From Candidatus Alistipes intestinigallinarum (GTDB lineage: Bacteria > Bacteroidota > Bacteroidia > Bacteroidales > Rikenellaceae), in assembly GCA_019115745.1 (NCBI GenBank), contig DXDA01000036.1:29601-93600 (forward strand): DNA of 64,000 bases, given 5' to 3'. Under the pieces are notes generated by a model. That model saw only the letters and a list, made by a program, of their open reading frames with translations, did not search any database and was not told the DNA's origin. Within the stretch, counting starts at the first letter, position 1; every line of letters begins with the position of its first letter. Below are positions 28,739-38,764 of the stretch, piece by piece. A program made the translations under genes and the position numbers.

Positions 28739-30028
28739 ATGACTCCTGAACCCCTTCATCGGGGCGGTTTTTTCGCCCTTACGCCGCTGCTGGTTTTTCT
28801 GGGCTGCTACCTCGCGGTCTCGATTCTGGCCGGCGACTTCTATAAGATGCCCATCTCCGTGGCCTTTGTTTTCGCGTCGGTTTACGCCGTGGCGGTGATG
28901 CGCCGCCTGCCGTTTGCCGAGCGCATCAATCACTTCTCCCGCGGCGCTTCGGATCCCAACATCCTGCTGATGATCTGGATCTTCGTGCTGGCCGGTGCTT
29001 TTGCCGAATCGGCCCGGAGCATGGGAGCCGTGGATGCGACCGTCGCCCTGACGCAGCATCTTCTGCCCGGAAGCCTCCTTCCGGCGGGCCTCTTTCTGGC
29101 TGCGTGTTTCGTCTCCTTCTCCATCGGGACGTCGGTCGGTACGGTCGTGGCGCTGGTCCCGGTGGCGGCCGGACTGGCCGAGCAGACCGGAATGAACGAT
29201 GCCTGGCTTACGGCGATCGTCGTCGGCGGAGCCTTCTTCGGCGACAACCTCTCGTTTATCTCCGATACGACCATCGCCGCGACGCGCACCCAGGAGTGCG
29301 ATCTGCGTGACAAATTCCGGGTCAATGTCCGGATTGTGGCCCCGGCGGCGCTCCTGACGCTGGCGATCTACCTTGTGACGGGAAGTGTCGCGGCTGTCCC
29401 GAGCAATCCTGAACCGATTGCCTGGGTACGGGTCATTCCCTACCTGTTGGTGCTGGTGACGGCCATTGCGGGTCTGAACGTCATGAAGGTACTGCTGCTG
29501 GGAATCGCCGCCTCGGGGGTGATCGGACTCGCCTCGGGAAGCTTTAGTCTGATGGACTGGTGCGGCGGCATGGGGCGGGGAATCACCGGAATGGGCGAGT
29601 TGATCATCATTACGCTCCTGGCGGGCGGCCTGCTGGAGATGATCCGCCTGAACGGCGGTATCGACTGGATCATCGATCGCATGACGCGCCGGATCTCGGG
29701 GCGTCGCGGTGCGGAGGGGACGATTGCGGGTCTGGTCTGCCTGGCGAACCTCTGTACGGCGAACAACACCATCGCCATTTTGACTGTGGGACCGATTGCG
29801 CGGTCGATTGCCGATCGCTTCGGGGTGAGTCGGCGGCGGAGTGCGAGCCTGCTCGATACGTTTTCGTGTTTCACGCAGGGATTGCTTCCCTACGGGGCCC
29901 AGTTGCTGATGGCTGCGGGGCTGGCGGGCTTGTCGTCGCTGGAGATTATCCGCTATCTTTATTATCCGATTCTGCTGGGCATTGTCGCCCTGCTGGCCAT
30001 CCTGCTGCGCTATCCGCGCAAAGGCTGA
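28739..30028 (+). CDS. Na+/H+ antiporter, NhaC family
   Basis: Multi-pass protein with SFSIGTSVGTVVALVPVAAGLAEQTGMNDAWLTAIVVGGAFFGDNLSFISDTTIAATRTQEC. Start placed at 28739 after the TATTTTTG element. Confidence 0.85.
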   Translation: MTPEPLHRGGFFALTPLLVFLGCYLAVSILAGDFYKMPISVAFVFASVYAVAVMRRLPFAERINHFSRGASDPNILLMIWIFVLAGAFAESARSMGAVDATVALTQHLLPGSLLPAGLFLAACFVSFSIGTSVGTVVALVPVAAGLAEQTGMNDAWLTAIVVGGAFFGDNLSFISDTTIAATRTQECDLRDKFRVNVRIVAPAALLTLAIYLVTGSVAAVPSNPEPIAWVRVIPYLLVLVTAIAGLNVMKVLLLGIAASGVIGLASGSFSLMDWCGGMGRGITGMGELIIITLLAGGLLEMIRLNGGIDWIIDRMTRRISGRRGAEGTIAGLVCLANLCTANNTIAILTVGPIARSIADRFGVSRRRSASLLDTFSCFTQGLLPYGAQLLMAAGLAGLSSLEIIRYLYYPILLGIVALLAILLRYPRKG

Positions 30029-30097
30029 CCGGTTAACAGCTTCAGGGGCTGAACCGAACCTGGAGTGCTGAGATTGAGAAAGATTTGCAACCCGTTG

Positions 30098-30125
30098 AAG
30101 AGCATCGATCGATGCTCTTTTTTAT
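30098..30125 (+). terminator. Intrinsic terminator
   Basis: Perfect palindrome AAGAGCATCGATCGATGCTCTT followed by a T-rich tract. Confidence 0.8.
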
Positions 30126-30395
30126 TGGATAGCGTGATGGTGCGAGTTTCCGGCTGGATACGTGTATTGAGCCTGAAAGGGGAGGGCGGATCTTTGCCGA
30201 ACTGAATTTTTTGAAGACAATTTTGGAAATTAGCACAGAAAGTCGTTTCTTTGTTATAGATGGAAAGTTAAAATGACCGGAAAAAGCCAGGTAGTACCGT
30301 ATTGAGAAGAAATGGCTTTCGAAACGTTGCTGGTTTCCCGGTATATCGAGCCTGATGGTTGTTTCCGTGTGTCTCGGGCTATAAATGAGTGCTTT

Positions 30396-31535
30396 ATGAT
30401 ATTACGTTCCGTTTTCTGTAGTGCCATCCTGTTTGTCTTTGCTGCTTGCAGCCCTCATTCGCCAAGTTTGGAGACCTTGCCATTTGGCTCGCTCTCTTCA
30501 GGGGATTCCGTTACATTGTACCGGCTGACTCAAACAAACGGAGCTTCGATGGAAGTCATCGATTACGGATGCCGCATCGTCCGAATTTGCGTGCCCGACC
30601 GCAATGGAAATTTGACCGATGTCGTGGTGGGATATGGCGATATAGCGTCGTTCGAAACCGGAAGCGAACGCTTTTTCGGGGCTTTGATCGGCCGTTACGG
30701 AAATCGGATCAACGGAGCCGAATTCGAACTGGATGGCAAGAGGATTCACTTGACGCCCAATGAACTGCTGGACGGGAAATCGGTCCATTTGCATGGCGGA
30801 ACGAAAGGTTTCGATCGCGTGATGTGGAAAGGGGAACCCGTAACGGAAAAAGAACGGGTCGGTGTGAGATTCCGTCGCCGAAGTCCGGACGGGGAAGAAG
30901 GATACCCCGGGAATCTGGATTGTACGGTAACCTATTGGTGGCAGCCCGATAATACCTGTCGGATCGAATACGAGGCCGTGACGGATGCACCCACGATTGT
31001 CAATTTGTCAAACCATACGTACTTCAATTTGAAAGGTGCGAACGGCGGCTCCATCATGGATCTTGTCATGCAGGTAAACGCCGATCATTACCTGCAAAAC
31101 AATACGCAATTTGTTCCGGAAGGCGGCCCGATTCCTGTGGCGGGGACTCCGTTTGATCTGCGCGAACCGCATCGGATCGATTATGCCCTTGACCGTCCGA
31201 ATCGACAGATCGAAATCATGAGCGGATTCTCGGTCTGCTGGGTTCTCCGCAATAGTTCCGGTGCACTGGCTCGGGCTGCAGACCTTTATGACCCGAATAG
31301 CGGCCGAGGGGTAGAGGTCTGGACGACCGAACCCGGATTATTGACCTATACCGGTCGAGGCCTCAGCGAAAAAATAATTGGGAAGAATCAGATCCCGCTT
31401 CAACAGTTCGGAGGTATGCTCCTTGAGACGCTCCATTTTGCGGATTCTCCCAATCGGTCCGATTTCCCGACGACCGTGTTACGCCCCGGGGAGCGTTATC
31501 GGTCTGTGACCGAGTTCCGATTCTATACGAAATAA
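30396..31535 (+). CDS. Aldose 1-epimerase (GalM-like) lipoprotein
   Basis: Lipobox LFVFAAC; GALIGRYGNRINGAEFELDGKRIHLTPNE; NLSNHTYFNLKG; LPFxTGRG-type TYTGRGL region. Start at 30396 is preferred over 30312 because of the signal peptide. Confidence 0.85.
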   Translation: MILRSVFCSAILFVFAACSPHSPSLETLPFGSLSSGDSVTLYRLTQTNGASMEVIDYGCRIVRICVPDRNGNLTDVVVGYGDIASFETGSERFFGALIGRYGNRINGAEFELDGKRIHLTPNELLDGKSVHLHGGTKGFDRVMWKGEPVTEKERVGVRFRRRSPDGEEGYPGNLDCTVTYWWQPDNTCRIEYEAVTDAPTIVNLSNHTYFNLKGANGGSIMDLVMQVNADHYLQNNTQFVPEGGPIPVAGTPFDLREPHRIDYALDRPNRQIEIMSGFSVCWVLRNSSGALARAADLYDPNSGRGVEVWTTEPGLLTYTGRGLSEKIIGKNQIPLQQFGGMLLETLHFADSPNRSDFPTTVLRPGERYRSVTEFRFYTK

Positions 31536-31547
31536 CCGCTATACATC

Positions 31548-34500
31548 TTGGCCGATCGTCAAAACCATACATTCCGAAGCAGAATAACCGGTATTGCAAT
31601 ATGCTGGTTTCTTTTGCTTTGCACAATCTCGGAGGCCGCCACGCCCGAGTACAAGTTTACGCATTATACGTCGACAAACAGCGGGCTGCCTTACAACATG
31701 GTCAACAAGATCATTCAGGATGAAAAGGGCTTTATCTGGTTCGGGACCTCTTCCGGCTTGAGCCGGTTTGACGGAACCCGATTCCGGAACTATACCAAAG
31801 AGGAACTTGGTCTTCAGTCGGTATATATTACGGCCTTGTGTAAGGATGGCGACGGTAACCTTTGGGTTGGAACCGATTTGGGGGTTACGGTTTACAACGT
31901 CCACACGGATCGATTTGAACCGTTCACGCAGAAAAGCGATTTGGAAACCACTATCCATAACAAAGCCAATGCAATTTGCAAGGGCCCCGATGGTATAATC
32001 TGGATCTCGGTCAACGGTCAAGGTCTGTTTGCGTATGATCCGACCTCGAAATTACTCCGCAATTACTTTTTTGAACACGGCAAACAGACTCTTCCGGTCA
32101 ATATTCGAACGTTGCATGTCGATGCGGAAAACGGATTGTGGCTCTCTCTTTTCTACCATTCGCTTTTATATATTGCCCCCGGGCAGCCAATTCCTCGGTC
32201 GATAGAGGAAGAGTTGATTATCAGACCATTCCAACATGATGATGTTACGGCCATACAGACTCTTCCCGGAAAGCCCCGGAGTGCATACATAGCAAGTGTC
32301 ATCCAGGGATTATGCCTGCTGGACCAGACTTCCGGGGCTATTCGAACACTCATTCCTCCGCCACAATCCGATTTTTCGGCCGAGGATCTGTTCGTCGATG
32401 CGCGAGGGCAAGTTTGGATGCCAACCAATCTCGGCGTGTATGTTTATAATCCGGAGGATGAAACGGTTCGTTGTTATTCGGCCGATGAACAGGATCGTTT
32501 TTCTCTGTCGGACAATCATGCCTTTGCCGTTTATATGGATGCGAATGACGGGCTGTGGATCGGCACCAATGTCGGAGGAGTGAATTACAGCAGTGCCATA
32601 CAGCGGAATTTTGAAAAACAATATCTGGTCAAAGGGCAGGCTCTCGGAGATTGTTTGGTCCGGGGTTTTGCCGATGATCAAAACGGCCATATTTGGATCG
32701 CAACCGAAAAAGAGGGCTTGTTGGTCTATGACAAAGAGGCAAAACATCTGGCGCAAATCACGGATACCTGCCTTCCCAAAACTCAATTTACGGTTTGTTA
32801 CGATTCCGGAATCCTGTGGATCGGTACAATTCAGGGTCTCTATCGTTTCAATCCACGCACCCGGGAGTGCAAAGCCTATGAGACCCTTGGTATTCCATTT
32901 TCCATGCAGGATCGAAGGGTTTTTGTCGTATTTCGCACCTCGCATCGGGAGTTGTTTGTAGGAACGACCGTAGGATTGTTTCGCTATGATCGGGCTCAGG
33001 ACCATTTTGATCCGATCAAGGGCTTCGAAGGCGTTTTCGTAACCGATATGGACGAAGATGAGGAACAAACCCTTTGGATTTCGACCTATGCCAAAGGCCT
33101 TATCCGTTATGATCCGCTTGTTGATCGCATCCAGGAACACTATATCAACGATCCATCTGCTCCGACTGATGGGAGGAGTATTCCTTCCAATAAGCTTTTT
33201 TCGGTGTCCGTCGGGTCGAATGACCGGATCTGGACTACCAGTTTCAATGATGGTTTCTGTGGCTACGATAAAACGACCGGAGAGTTTAAGTGTTATACTA
33301 CAACACAGCATGATCTGCTCCCGACCGACATCTGCTTCATGATTCTGGAGGATGACCAGGGTATGTTGTGGATCTCTTCGGACAAGGGGCTTTTGTCGCT
33401 CGATCCCGCGACGGATGAGATTCGCCTGTTCTCGGTTTATGACGGCCTTCTCGACAATGAATTTAAAAATTGCGGATGGAAAGACCGTAATGGCGATCTC
33501 TATTTCGGATCGCGGAGTGGATTCATTCGATTTAATCCCGAACGTTTTACTTCGAAAAGCGGGAACTCACGCCTGGTGATTACGGGACTGAGGATTGGAG
33601 ACGATTTGGTAACCCCGTCCGAAGCGGAGAAAGGTCCGCTTGCCTGCAATGTCGACGAAACGTCTGAAATTCACCTTTCGCCGCGACAGAATTCATTCGG
33701 ATTCGGTTTTGCCATTCTCAATTCAAATGCGTCCGGATCGAATGCCATTCAATGCAAACTGGAGGGTTTTGATTCCGTATGGCGGCATACAACGATCGAT
33801 AATACCGTTTTCTATTATAATGTCCCTGCCGGGACCTATACGTTGAAAACGAAAGCCTTAAACGGAATCGGGAACGAAGAGATTCAGCGTTCCGATCTGA
33901 CGATTACCGTGGCTCAGCGCTTTTACAAGAGTACGGTGGCGATTCTTCTTTATATGGTTGTCCTTGTTTCCATGGTGGCGGGGATCTTCGTCTTTTACTA
34001 TCGCCGGGCCATTGCCCGGGAGAAGCGGAAACACGAAATTTATAAACAGCAGAAGGAAGAAGAACTTTTTCAACAGAAACTGTCGTTTTTTTCGAGTGTT
34101 GTCCATGAGATCAAGACGCCGCTTACCGTTATTCGAACCCCCTTGCAAAACATTATGGCTTCGGAGCGGCTTGATCCGTCACTCTTGGATGAACTGGCAA
34201 CTATTGGAAACGGTACGGAATATCTGGATCGGTTGGTTCGGGAGTTACTTGATTTTATCCGTATCGAAAAACACGGCTACCAACTCAATCGTCGGATGCT
34301 GGACCTTGTCGAAAGAATTGGTTTTTTGTGTTCGAATTTTGCCGAGACGGTGAAGGCCCGGAATCTGAAACTGTCGTTTTCGTATGAGCCGGAGTCCATT
34401 TATATCGAGGCCGACGAGAGTGCGCTCGATAAGATCCTGAACAATCTGCTTCACAATGCCGTTAAATATGCGGAGACCTATATTCGGGTAACTGTCATCC

Positions 34501-35546
34501 GGAAAACGGGAGTAGCGGTGGTTGAGATCAGCAATGACGGACCAGCAATTGCTCCCGAACAGCGGCCCGAGATTTTCAAACCGTTCGTAAAATACGGCAC
34601 CGACGAAGCACCCAGTGAACAAAGTTTCGGAATCGGACTTCCTTTGGCGCGAACACTGGCCGAAATGCATGACGGAACGTTGGAGTTGTCGGACGATGCG
34701 ACGGTTACGACGTTTGTGTTGACGCTTCCGGTCCAGGAACATCCGACGGAGCCTGTCCCCGGGAATGTGGAGGTCCCTGCCGCCAGACCGTTGGGAGCCT
34801 CGATCCTGCTGGTGGAAGACAACCGCGAACTTTCGGCCTATCTGACACGCAAACTAAGTGCGGATTTCCGGATTCAGACCGCTCGTTCGGCAGAGGAGGC
34901 GTGTACATTGCTTCGAAAATATGAACCTGATATCATTGTAACCGATATCGCATTGCCCGGCATGAACGGAGTCGAGTTCTGCAGGACGATTTCCGCCGAT
35001 TTCAATTGTTCGCATATTCCGATTATTGTGGTCTCAGCCATTTCGGCTACTGATACGAAAATAGCCTGTATCGAGGCGGGTGCCAGTACCTATATTGAGA
35101 AGCCGTTCAGTATCGAGTATCTTCAGGCTTGTATCAAGGGAATTCTCGATAAGCGTGCGGGATTGAAAAAGGCATACCAGAACCCTTCTGTTCAGGTCGA
35201 TCCCAAACAGTTCAATCTCCAAGGAGCCGACGAAGAGTTCCTGCACCGACTCGATGAGGTGATCATGCAACATCTCAAAGACCCGGCTTTTTCCAGCAAA
35301 CAGATCGAAGAAGCTCTTTTCCTGAGCCGTTCGACCCTGATCCGGAAAGTACGTGCTCTGCTCGATACAACCCCCAACGATTATCTGCGGTTCAAACGTT
35401 TGTCGGTAGCCGCCCAATTGCTCTCTCGAAACAAATGCCGGGTCAGCGATGTCTGCTTTGCCGTCGGGTTTAATTCCCCCTCCTATTTTGCCAAATGTTT
35501 CAAGGAGCAATTCGGCATTCTTCCGGCAGAATATCAGAAAAAATAG
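31548..35546 (+). CDS. Hybrid two-component system regulator (HTCS)
   Basis: N-terminal two-component propeller repeats (GFIWFGTSSGLSRFDG; GNLWVGTDLGVTVYN), Y_Y_Y-like domain, TM segment, histidine kinase (VVHEIKTPLTVIRTPLQN), receiver (PDIIVTDIALPGMNGVEF), AraC HTH (VSDVCFAVGFNSPSYFAKCFKEQFG). Confidence 0.95.
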   Translation: MADRQNHTFRSRITGIAICWFLLLCTISEAATPEYKFTHYTSTNSGLPYNMVNKIIQDEKGFIWFGTSSGLSRFDGTRFRNYTKEELGLQSVYITALCKDGDGNLWVGTDLGVTVYNVHTDRFEPFTQKSDLETTIHNKANAICKGPDGIIWISVNGQGLFAYDPTSKLLRNYFFEHGKQTLPVNIRTLHVDAENGLWLSLFYHSLLYIAPGQPIPRSIEEELIIRPFQHDDVTAIQTLPGKPRSAYIASVIQGLCLLDQTSGAIRTLIPPPQSDFSAEDLFVDARGQVWMPTNLGVYVYNPEDETVRCYSADEQDRFSLSDNHAFAVYMDANDGLWIGTNVGGVNYSSAIQRNFEKQYLVKGQALGDCLVRGFADDQNGHIWIATEKEGLLVYDKEAKHLAQITDTCLPKTQFTVCYDSGILWIGTIQGLYRFNPRTRECKAYETLGIPFSMQDRRVFVVFRTSHRELFVGTTVGLFRYDRAQDHFDPIKGFEGVFVTDMDEDEEQTLWISTYAKGLIRYDPLVDRIQEHYINDPSAPTDGRSIPSNKLFSVSVGSNDRIWTTSFNDGFCGYDKTTGEFKCYTTTQHDLLPTDICFMILEDDQGMLWISSDKGLLSLDPATDEIRLFSVYDGLLDNEFKNCGWKDRNGDLYFGSRSGFIRFNPERFTSKSGNSRLVITGLRIGDDLVTPSEAEKGPLACNVDETSEIHLSPRQNSFGFGFAILNSNASGSNAIQCKLEGFDSVWRHTTIDNTVFYYNVPAGTYTLKTKALNGIGNEEIQRSDLTITVAQRFYKSTVAILLYMVVLVSMVAGIFVFYYRRAIAREKRKHEIYKQQKEEELFQQKLSFFSSVVHEIKTPLTVIRTPLQNIMASERLDPSLLDELATIGNGTEYLDRLVRELLDFIRIEKHGYQLNRRMLDLVERIGFLCSNFAETVKARNLKLSFSYEPESIYIEADESALDKILNNLLHNAVKYAETYIRVTVIRKTGVAVVEISNDGPAIAPEQRPEIFKPFVKYGTDEAPSEQSFGIGLPLARTLAEMHDGTLELSDDATVTTFVLTLPVQEHPTEPVPGNVEVPAARPLGASILLVEDNRELSAYLTRKLSADFRIQTARSAEEACTLLRKYEPDIIVTDIALPGMNGVEFCRTISADFNCSHIPIIVVSAISATDTKIACIEAGASTYIEKPFSIEYLQACIKGILDKRAGLKKAYQNPSVQVDPKQFNLQGADEEFLHRLDEVIMQHLKDPAFSSKQIEEALFLSRSTLIRKVRALLDTTPNDYLRFKRLSVAAQLLSRNKCRVSDVCFAVGFNSPSYFAKCFKEQFGILPAEYQKK

Positions 35547-35623
35547 GCTCCGGTTTTTCGAGAGGTTTCGATGCAACAATATTTCCAACCGATACGACGA
35601 TTTTCCCAAACCGTCGTCAGACC

Positions 35624-35654
35624 TTTCATATCATGCTGAGTCCGCTTATTTTTG
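35624..35654 (+). promoter_or_regulatory. Promoter of the second susC gene
   Basis: TTTC (35624-35627), 19 nt, then TATTTTTG (35647-35654), ~75 nt before the ATG at 35728. Confidence 0.6.
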
Positions 35655-35727
35655 TATTGGGCTCATGAACCACCTGTTTGGGGTCGGCGACCGGAAGCCG
35701 ATCAATACTAACTTAAAACCAACCATT

Positions 35728-38700
35728 ATGAAGCACGAACGACACCTCTGTGCTGCGAGGAAACTGTTTTTCCGAATTTCCGTTCTGTGTCTTGCATTCC
35801 TGTGCTTATGGCCGGGTGCTGCATTACCACAGTCCGGGAATACAATCAACACCATTGAAAATTGCACGGTCCGTATAGTGGACTCCGAAGGACAGCCCGT
35901 ATCGGGAGCCGCCGTTGTTGTCAAAGGCAGCAATCGAGGCGAAATCTCCGATGCGAAGGGCCTTTGCCGGTTTCGCAAGATCCCGGGCAATGCCATTCTG
36001 ACCGTTACCTATCTCGGAATGACTGCTCGGGAAACTCCCTTGAATGGACGTACTGAAATTACCATCACGTTGGCAGAGGAGAGCCTTCAAATGGATGAGC
36101 TCGTTGTGGTCGGGTATGGAGTACAACGCAAGCGGGATTTGTCCGGGGCCATTGCCCAGGTGAAAGGTGATGTGATCAATGAATTTGCCAATCTTTCGGT
36201 AGCCTCGGCTCTTCAGGGCCGAGTCTCGGGTGTCCAGATCAATCAACTCAACGGACAGCCCGGAGCCGGTATTCAGGTTCGTATCCGCGGTGCTAATTCG
36301 ATTAAGGGCGATAACGAGCCGCTGTGGATCATCAACGGATTTCCCGGGGATATCAATATGATCAATACTTCGGATATTGAATCGGTCGAGATTCTGAAAG
36401 ATGCCTCGGCAACGGCTATCTACGGATCCCGAGGAGCCAATGGCGTAGTCATCGTTACGACGAAAAGCGCCAAACAGGGCGATGTGAAAGTCACCTATGA
36501 CGGCAGTGTCGGAATTCAAAGCCTTGCCAAACAGATGGAGATGCTCAGCGGCGACGAGTATATGATCTATCTGAATAAAAAGGCCGAAATCAACGATCTG
36601 CCGGCCGTCTTCACGGAAAAACAAATTCAGGAAAACACGTTCAATACCAATTGGCAGGATGAGGTTTTCCGGACGGCGGTCATTACCAACCATGCCGTAG
36701 ACATTACTGGCGGCAACTCTAAGTTCCAGGGTTCGCTCGGTGCCAGTTATTTCAATCAGGAGGGAATCGTCAAAAAAAGCGGATATGAGCGTATCTCGCT
36801 GCGTACCGATCTCAACTACAATATTTCGAAATATGTGTCAGCTTCTGCGAATATCATTTTCAGCCGTTCGAACCATGATCAGATGAATTCCCAGGGCGGC
36901 AGCCGCGGTTCCTCGGTAATCGGAGCTGCATTGGTTACCTCACCGCTTGCTACGCCGCATTATGATGATGGAACCTGGAATGATTTCCAGACTCAACCGG
37001 CGGCCGGGACCAATCCGCTTGCCTATCTTTACGAAATCAAGAACAAGTGGTATGCAAACCGTATTTTGGCCAATGCTGCGCTGACGATTAAACCGGTCGA
37101 CGGCCTGTCCATACAGCTTGCCGCAAACATTTCCAATAATCAGAACAGAAAGGATTATACCAAATCACTCGACTATCCGAATTCCGACGGTGCGGCATCC
37201 ATTTCGTTGGGTGAAACTCTGGGTATTACCAGCAACAATATCATTACATACGACAAGGGCTTCGGGAAACATCATATCAACGTCATGGGCGGTATTACGT
37301 ATGAAGAGAGTACGTCGAAAACCGTTGGGACCGGCACCGGTACCGGATTCCTCAGTGATGTGGTGGAGTCCTACGACATGAATGCCGCTGAAGTAAAAGG
37401 GTTGCCGACATCGGGGTATTCGAACTGGAAATTACTTTCATTTCTTGGGCGTTTCAATTATAATTACGACAATCGGTACCTTCTGACCGTGAATTTCCGG
37501 GCCGACGGATCGTCGCGTTACAGCAGAGGCAACAAATGGGGATATTTCCCTTCGGCGGCTGTGGCGTGGCGTATTTCCCAGGAACGTTTCATGAAGGATC
37601 TCGACTGGTTGTCGGATCTTAAGTTGCGTGTTGGGTACGGCGTGACAGGCAGTACGGCCATTTCGCCCTATTCGACGCAGAATACGCTGGAATCCGTCAA
37701 TGTCGTGTTTGATAAGACGACGGTTGTGGGGTATGCTCCGAGCGATACATATCTTGGCGGACTGCGGTGGGAGACGACCGCGCAATTAAATGTCGGTATT
37801 GATCTGGCCCTTCTTAACAACCGGATTCGTCTGACGGCCGATTATTACCATAAAAAGACGACGGACCTGCTTAATGATGTCGAGATGCCTCGGTCGAGCG
37901 GCTATACGACGGCATTGCGCAACATCGGATCGATCCGCAACTCCGGAGTCGAGGTCCAGTTCGATTCCCGTATCATCAATAAAGCTGTGAAATGGGATTT
38001 TGGGATCAACTTCTCGCTGAACCGTTCGAAAATCCTGTCGCTTTCGGAGGGTAAGGATATTTTCGGCGGCACGGTCAGCAACACGCTTCTCAGCGATCAA
38101 TTGAATTTGATGCGGGAAGGAGAGCCGATGTATCTCTTCTATGGCTACGTGGAGGATGGTTATGACGACAAGGGTCAGATCGTTTATAAGGATCTCGATG
38201 GCGTAGAGGGCATTTCGGCCGCCGATAAGACTATTATCGGGAATCCCAATCCCGATTTTCTGCTCAATTTCAACACCTCGGTCAGTTACAAGGGGTTCAC
38301 GTTGAGCGCGTTTTTCCAGGGTTCGTTCGGGAATGACATCTATTCGCTCAGTATGGTCAGCGTAGCTTACGACTATGGATATAATGCCAATGCGCTGCGC
38401 GAGGTGCTTTATGACCATTGGACCCCGGAGAATCCGAACGCGAAATATCCGAATTTGTCGCAGAATATTTCGTTGAAGATGTCCGATCGTTTTGTCTACG
38501 ACGGCAGCTACCTGCGTCTCAAGAATCTGGAACTGGGTTATGACATACCTTGCGGAAAAGGCAAGTTTATCAGCCGGGCGCGTGTTTTTGTCAGTGCTCA
38601 GAATCTGTTCACGATCACGTCCTATCCGTTTTGGGATCCGGATGTAAATGCGAATGGCGGAGGCAACTCCCTCATTCAAGGCGTAGACTCCAACTGTTAT

Positions 38701-38745
38701 CCCAGTGCCCGGACTTTCTCGCTGGGTTGCAGGCTCGTATTCTAA
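35728..38745 (+). CDS. SusC/RagA-family TonB-linked outer membrane protein
   Basis: Signal peptide, carboxypeptidase-like regulatory domain (CTVRIVDSEGQPVSGAAVVVKGS), plug ([31 protein letters not shown]), barrel. The ORF track start at 35449 lies inside the HTCS gene. Confidence 0.95.
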   Translation: MKHERHLCAARKLFFRISVLCLAFLCLWPGAALPQSGNTINTIENCTVRIVDSEGQPVSGAAVVVKGSNRGEISDAKGLCRFRKIPGNAILTVTYLGMTARETPLNGRTEITITLAEESLQMDELVVVGYGVQRKRDLSGAIAQVKGDVINEFANLSVASALQGRVSGVQINQLNGQPGAGIQVRIRGANSIKGDNEPLWIINGFPGDINMINTSDIESVEILKDASATAIYGSRGANGVVIVTTKSAKQGDVKVTYDGSVGIQSLAKQMEMLSGDEYMIYLNKKAEINDLPAVFTEKQIQENTFNTNWQDEVFRTAVITNHAVDITGGNSKFQGSLGASYFNQEGIVKKSGYERISLRTDLNYNISKYVSASANIIFSRSNHDQMNSQGGSRGSSVIGAALVTSPLATPHYDDGTWNDFQTQPAAGTNPLAYLYEIKNKWYANRILANAALTIKPVDGLSIQLAANISNNQNRKDYTKSLDYPNSDGAASISLGETLGITSNNIITYDKGFGKHHINVMGGITYEESTSKTVGTGTGTGFLSDVVESYDMNAAEVKGLPTSGYSNWKLLSFLGRFNYNYDNRYLLTVNFRADGSSRYSRGNKWGYFPSAAVAWRISQERFMKDLDWLSDLKLRVGYGVTGSTAISPYSTQNTLESVNVVFDKTTVVGYAPSDTYLGGLRWETTAQLNVGIDLALLNNRIRLTADYYHKKTTDLLNDVEMPRSSGYTTALRNIGSIRNSGVEVQFDSRIINKAVKWDFGINFSLNRSKILSLSEGKDIFGGTVSNTLLSDQLNLMREGEPMYLFYGYVEDGYDDKGQIVYKDLDGVEGISAADKTIIGNPNPDFLLNFNTSVSYKGFTLSAFFQGSFGNDIYSLSMVSVAYDYGYNANALREVLYDHWTPENPNAKYPNLSQNISLKMSDRFVYDGSYLRLKNLELGYDIPCGKGKFISRARVFVSAQNLFTITSYPFWDPDVNANGGGNSLIQGVDSNCYPSARTFSLGCRLVF

Positions 38746-38764
38746 TGATCAAACAGTTAAAACT

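Noticed and set aside
26624-29059. 811 aa minus-strand ORF
   Set aside because: Overlaps the UroD-like and NhaC genes in antisense and the AraC gene in another frame; those genes have clear family motifs.
30061-30079. Possible attachment-site repeat of the tRNA-Ala 3' end (TGGAG...GAGATT)
   Set aside because: Only short, gapped similarity to TGGAGAATACGAGATTCGAA at 51106; could easily be chance, and no integrase is visible.
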